Translations under genes and position numbers: made by a program
The notes under the pieces: model-generated
Seen by the model: only the letters and a program-made list of their open reading frames with translations
The model's database searches: none
What the model was told of the DNA's origin: nothing
Part shown: in pieces, positions 8,028 to 11,486 of the stretch
How positions within the stretch are numbered: position 1 is the first letter of the stretch
How the letters are laid out: every line of letters begins with the position of its first letter
DNA from: Melampsora larici-populina 98AG31
Lineage: Eukaryota > Basidiomycota > Pucciniomycetes > Pucciniales > Melampsoraceae
Direction of reading: 5' to 3'
Assembly: GCF_000204055.1 (NCBI RefSeq)
Contig: NW_006768978.1
Coordinates: 1 to 11,486, forward strand
DNA: 11,486 bases

Positions 8028-9399
8028 TCAAATTTGTGAATCGAGCAACTGGTCCGCTTGGCTCGTTTCGCCCAATTGTTGTTGTGATTTATCCAATTCT
8101 AAACGACCTTCCAATGATTCAATCTTCTCTTTGAGCTTGGTGATGTCTTCCCTCGCCTGTTTCAATTCTTCCAAGTGCAAGGGAATCGAGTTGAGTATGT
8201 TGTTTTGGAATCCCTCGATAGTCTTATTGGAGTCGTTTAAGTTTTCTTTCAAAGTTGAAATTTCATCTTGTAAGAGACGCTCGATACGTTTGAGTTCAAT
8301 CTGACCAGATGGAGAGATGCTATCATCGTCTTCATTTTCACTAAGCTCGAGCTCATCACACGAAATATCTTCGTCACTGGTGTAATAATCATTGTTCATA
8401 CCACCTTCTATGTGATAAAAAAATTGAGTTTGGCCAGAAGGGAAGATAGTCTCCATTCGATTGATTTCGGGCAATACCATCGGTTTCATTTTGAGTGCCC
8501 AACGATCACTTGGTAGCAAAGTATCTTTAAATTCGTCGCTATACATATCAGATGGAAGATGACGAGGTACAAAACCGTAGTCATTTGAATCAGACTCGAC
8601 GTATTTGCGGGGGATACGACCGCTTCCAGGAAAGCTGGTGCACAAGGCCGCATAAGAGTGTACCCGTCCCTCAATGACTTTCATTAAGCTAACAGTCTTC
8701 TCAGACCACCATCGAGGTATGAATACGTGAACCTCGTCCGATCCTTGGTTGCCAGCGGTGACTTTCACTTCGGCTTTGTTACCCATAATGAAGTGGTTTC
8801 TTGGTTGAAAGATTGATAAGATACCTTCAGAAACGCCCGACTTGACCAAGTAGTCCGAGTACTCTTTGAGTGCCTGAGGAAAGAATTTGAGTCAGTACAA
8901 ACTAAAAGATGAGAATGTAAGTACCACCTGCCTTTTTCTTTTCGTCTACCATGCAGTGGTAGTCAAGAATTTCCAAGCTGTTGCATTGGGCCCGGTACAT
9001 TGATTGAAGGTTCTTGAACTCATTGGAGAGCACTGGGAAGACAATCGCACGGCGGAGAACGTGTTGGCTTATAGTGAATTTGTACGATCGAGATTTGACA
9101 GCACGGTAAAACGACGTCCAGAAGAGTTCAGACATTATAATGTTTACACGTTCATCCATGGTGCCTTCATAGTAGAAAGAGAATCGTCGTTGGCCCCATC
9201 GCATCAAGTCTAATTCCACTTCGGCGAAATCGTTGCTGTTGAAGTGAGGACCAGTCTTGACAAAATCGGTCGAATCAATCAAAGCCACTGAAGTCGCGCA
9301 TGGCTCTATATCACCAATACGAAAGCGGTCCAAGATACCATCTCGCTCGTCCGCTGAGAGAGTTGGTGGGATTGGTGAAGAATTCGACTCGCGACACAT
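8028..9399 (-). CDS. Gene C: unrecognised protein with acidic stretch and C-terminal coiled coil
   Basis: Two exons give about 431-437 residues, with exon 2 at 8873-8028. The N-terminal half contains ERDGILDRFRIGDIEP, ELDLMRWGQRR and a DERVNIIMSELFW segment. The middle has an FIPRWWSEK motif and SDRWALKMKP. An Asp/Glu/Ser stretch (about 316-344) then precedes a Leu/Glu/Lys-rich coiled coil (about 346-418). No known catalytic motif is visible. The ATG at 9399 is the first in frame and is downstream of a TATAAATA box, but its context is weak, and the frame runs open back to an acceptor-like CACTCAG at 9430, so an upstream exon is possible. The single internal intron has an uncertain donor (see the intron entry). 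I recall similar proteins as multicopy unknowns in rusts, unverified. It lies in the same orientation as gene B and the transposase. Confidence 0.7.
8874..8931 (-). other. Intron of gene C, donor unresolved (GC-AG or GT-AG)
   Basis: The acceptor CTCAG at 8874 follows a CTGAC branch site and must join in phase 0. Two donors fit that phase. AAG|GCAGGT at 8931 gives a 58-bp GC-AG intron and keeps six more residues. ATG|GTAGAC at 8949 gives a 76-bp GT-AG intron. A third model uses GTGGTA at 8927 with a later AAAG acceptor at 8864. None has a consensus GTAAGT or GTGAGT donor. Confidence 0.5.
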
Positions 9400-9429
9400 C
9401 AAGACGCGAAAATGTCTGCGGACAAGCGA

Positions 9430-9529
9430 CTGAGTGATTCAGGTTTGTTCAGTAACGAATATATCTATCATAGAGAAGGAAACAGGGGAAATAACACACG
9501 TGGACAGTTAACATCTCAGCTTTAGTTAC
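9430..9529 (-). other. Possible 5' intron of gene C (100 bp)
   Basis: A donor GTAACT and an acceptor CACTCAG, with a TACTGAAC branch-like site, would join an upstream open segment (to about 9613, no ATG) to the gene C frame in phase 0. It could be a 5' UTR intron or show that the gene starts further upstream. Confidence 0.35.
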
Positions 9530-9675
9530 CAACCCAAGCTTCTCATTTTGACGAACGATACGAAGCCATCTCTTTGGACTTTTTGATCTACGGGGAGTTT
9601 TTGTAAGGTTTGATCAACATTAGGACGGAAACTTATGGGGTGAATGAGGATTGAGAGCAGAGTGAATCCGACCAG

Positions 9676-9683
9676 TATTTATA
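9676..9683 (-). promoter_or_regulatory. TATA box for gene C
   Basis: TATAAATA on the minus strand lies about 275 bases before the ATG at 9399. Transcription starting some 30 bases downstream would produce a leader holding a short upstream open frame from the ATG at 9620 and the possible intron at 9430-9529. Confidence 0.45.
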
Positions 9684-9689
9684 GATGGG

Positions 9690-10755
9690 TGAAGTCGAGA
9701 TCTCTGATGTGTCATATTCGCTCCCCATTTTACACCCCCCAGGACTTTACAAAGAGGGTTTGGCAAATCAGAAGGTTTCGGTTTGAGGGCTCTCGTCTTT
9801 CTTTGCTGTAGGACCTTCAAAAACACAGTGACATCAGTTGTTATTGATCATGTTCCACTTGGTGGAGGGTTTTGGGAGAAAGCCGAACCTAATATATGTC
9901 GGCAGTGATTGGTTAACATCACAACTGCTCGAGCGGATCAAAGGCCTTGAGTGTTTGGCTGGATCGGAGCTGATTTACCTATCCGAGTTGATCTGGTAAT
10001 TTGATCCCATTGCTCCACTTACCCTCACTCCTCAATCTTTGTATCCGAGACCAACCCATAATTCTTTCATAAAGAATGGCTTGTGCGCGATGCCTACCGA
10101 TTATGAAGTGACACAAAGACCTTGCCGGCTTATCGGAAAGAAAGACATGCAATTAATCCACTAGTCAGACCAAATTACGAAAGACAAAATCGAAACGCAC
10201 AGGGCATAGCAGGTAAGACTCACTGAAGACTGTGGTATCCACGCGTTTGAGGCTGTTGGTTGATTGTGAATGTGTGGTCCCCGCTGTCCCTTGATGTAAC
10301 CGTTCTGAAGAAGGTCTCATATCGCTAATTTGCATGGATATCAAAAAAGACTCTTTGGACAATCGAGGAGACAAAGATCAACAAAAAGATATGCGAAAGA
10401 CTGATATCGAAGTGGTAGTCAGGGGACATCTGACTGCTGTGCATGCAGATTGATTGCAGTGCGTGTCATGAAACTTGAGGCGCCAGGCAAAAAACGGCAG
10501 CGCTTTCCTGATTCATGAAGTCGATACAAGATTCTCATAGGCAGAAGCTTGGGTAAGAAAGAGCTTCAGTTGAGAAGGATATCAAGGCGCTGGTATGTAC
10601 TGTGTCAATCAACAGCAAAGATGAGGAACTAATCCACAACGACAAAGGTGGATTATCTTTGTATAACGAGCGGACCACTAAGATGCATTGACAAAGGGTA
10701 ATCTATACTATGACTGTTGCGTGTCTCTAGCAAATCTCTATCATAACTCTCTCGT
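9690..10755. other. Upstream region of gene C without confident genes
   Basis: No gene is supported with confidence. Two weak items are recorded: a possible minus-strand first exon at 10223-10374, and a 49-residue plus-strand open frame at 9850-9999 followed by a GTAATT donor-like site. Neither has a recognisable motif. I see no repeat array or RNA gene here. Confidence 0.5.
10223..10374 (-). other. Possible first exon of an unknown minus-strand gene
   Basis: An ATG at 10374 opens about 50 codons, rich in Ser and Thr, up to a consensus GTGAGT donor at about 10222. I found no convincing partner exon downstream, and the TATA box of gene C lies between this and gene C. It may be chance. Confidence 0.2.
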
Positions 10756-10794
10756 GTGTGCACGTCGACGTGCTACAAGAATAAAGACACGGTG

Positions 10795-11352
10795 ATGGTA
10801 TCAATGAAAGGACTGAAAGTCACATCAAGCCAGACCCCAAAACCACCATCAACTAACATGATCATCAATGTCTTTTGCCCCAGCCATGTTGTGATCTGTG
10901 TCATCAAAGTTGAAGGCAAAAAGGTGTTTGATGGAATCAAGTCATTGGAAATTGTAAACTGTGTCAACAACACCTTAACTCAACTTGACATCAAGATTTC
11001 AGGACAAAATATCAAAGTTCACGGAGCAGCAAGCCTATAATTTGGAAGCATTAAACTTTTCATGGCAATGCAATCTGGAGCGGAATGGCCGCTAGACAAC
11101 AGAAGCACTTGGACAATTCTAGCTGACCTCAATCTGATTACATCCGCTGCTGTTTCCCCACGAGTTATAGATTTAGTGCCAATGGAATATTACTTGAAGA
11201 TTGAGAAAATCAAACAAACATTAGCAGAACAGACAATCCACTCCATACAATGGCTCAGAAAACCAGTTAAAACCTCACTCCCGGCCAAGTTTGTCTTCTG
11301 TATCCTTGCGCCAAGGTCCAAGACAGCACTGAAGCCTGCTGATGCCAAATAA
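10795..11352 (+). pseudogene. Open frame broken by one stop, unknown origin
   Basis: From the ATG at 10795, one frame runs to a TAA at 11038-11040 and then continues in the same frame to a TAA at 11350-11352, so about 560 bases hold a single internal stop. The first part looks like real protein (KVEGKKVFDGIKSLEIVNC), with alternating hydrophobic residues as in beta strands. The second part has a mixed composition. I do not recognise a family. It could be a decayed transposon or gene copy, two exons of a spliced gene, or chance. Confidence 0.25.
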
Positions 11353-11374
11353 ATTTGTTGGGTTGTGTTGACAG

Positions 11375-11486
11375 GCATACTTGAAGAAGATCCCCCTTGT
11401 GATTGGACATCTCAAATTTGGATGTGCCCATAGACACCTTGGAACAATTCATGACCAACAATACTGGTATGATAAAATAAGAAACG
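11375..11486 (+). other. Possible exon running off the right edge
   Basis: After an acceptor-like TTGACAG, one frame is open to the window end for 37 codons, with protein-like content such as GHLKFGCAHRHLGTIHDQQY. It is in a different frame from the broken frame to its left. No family is recognised. Confidence 0.25.

Noticed and set aside
8916..8921. Perfect GTAAGT donor on the plus strand
   Set aside because: It lies inside the minus-strand gene C intron, with no plus-strand exon leading into it.
1422..10519. Shared TCATGAAGTCG at about 1428 and 10513
   Set aside because: It is an 11-bp match in the same orientation without flanking similarity, so it is not evidence of element ends.
9531..10554. 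12-bp inverted match (ACCCAAGCTTCT near 9532 and AGAAGCTTGGGT near 10543)
   Set aside because: A match of this length is expected by chance in a window of this size, and the flanks do not agree.

Overview
The window looks like nuclear DNA of a basidiomycete fungus, most likely a rust (Pucciniales). The reasons are short GT-AG introns of about 63-100 bp with CTGAC/CTGAT-type branch sites, pyrimidine-rich promoters, and an intact Tnp2-like (CACTA-related, Plavaka-type) transposase gene of a kind that is abundant in basidiomycetes. The rust assignment also rests on my memory of similar uncharacterised rust proteins and could not be checked here. No rRNA, tRNA, CRISPR or bacterial features were seen.

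Layout, left to right. (1) 1-996, plus strand: the 3' part of a gene (gene A) with one clear intron. (2) 1428-4749, minus strand: a Tnp2-like transposase gene, convergent with gene A. It has two introns and an uninterrupted reading frame with candidate catalytic acidic residues in place. A TATTTAAA box and a 36-bp interrupted palindrome lie upstream. (3) 5073-5390: short tandem repeats, including an exact 14-bp duplication over the stop codon of the next gene. (4) 5382-7119, minus strand: gene B, four exons, 497 residues. (5) 7120-8027: intergenic, with a pyrimidine-rich promoter for gene B and a nested imperfect inverted repeat. (6) 8028-9399, minus strand: gene C, an unrecognised protein ending in an acidic stretch and a coiled coil. 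(7) 9400-11486: mostly without confident genes, with a TATA box for gene C, one possible exon on the minus strand, and a plus-strand reading frame broken by one stop.

The main observation is that genes A and B, which lie either side of the transposase gene in opposite orientations, belong to one divergent protein family. Both have TFDW-x7-W-x11-W-x30-W with no gap, followed by a basic segment, a phase-0 intron at the matching place, an acidic segment, and a shared LEWRS motif 49-50 residues after the intron. I do not know a described function for this family. Its DNA-binding-like composition (basic, tryptophan-spaced, putative nuclear localisation signal) and its position beside the transposase suggest an accessory or cargo protein of a rust mobile element, comparable in role to TnpA of plant CACTA elements. 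That is inference only, because I found no terminal inverted repeats that define an element.
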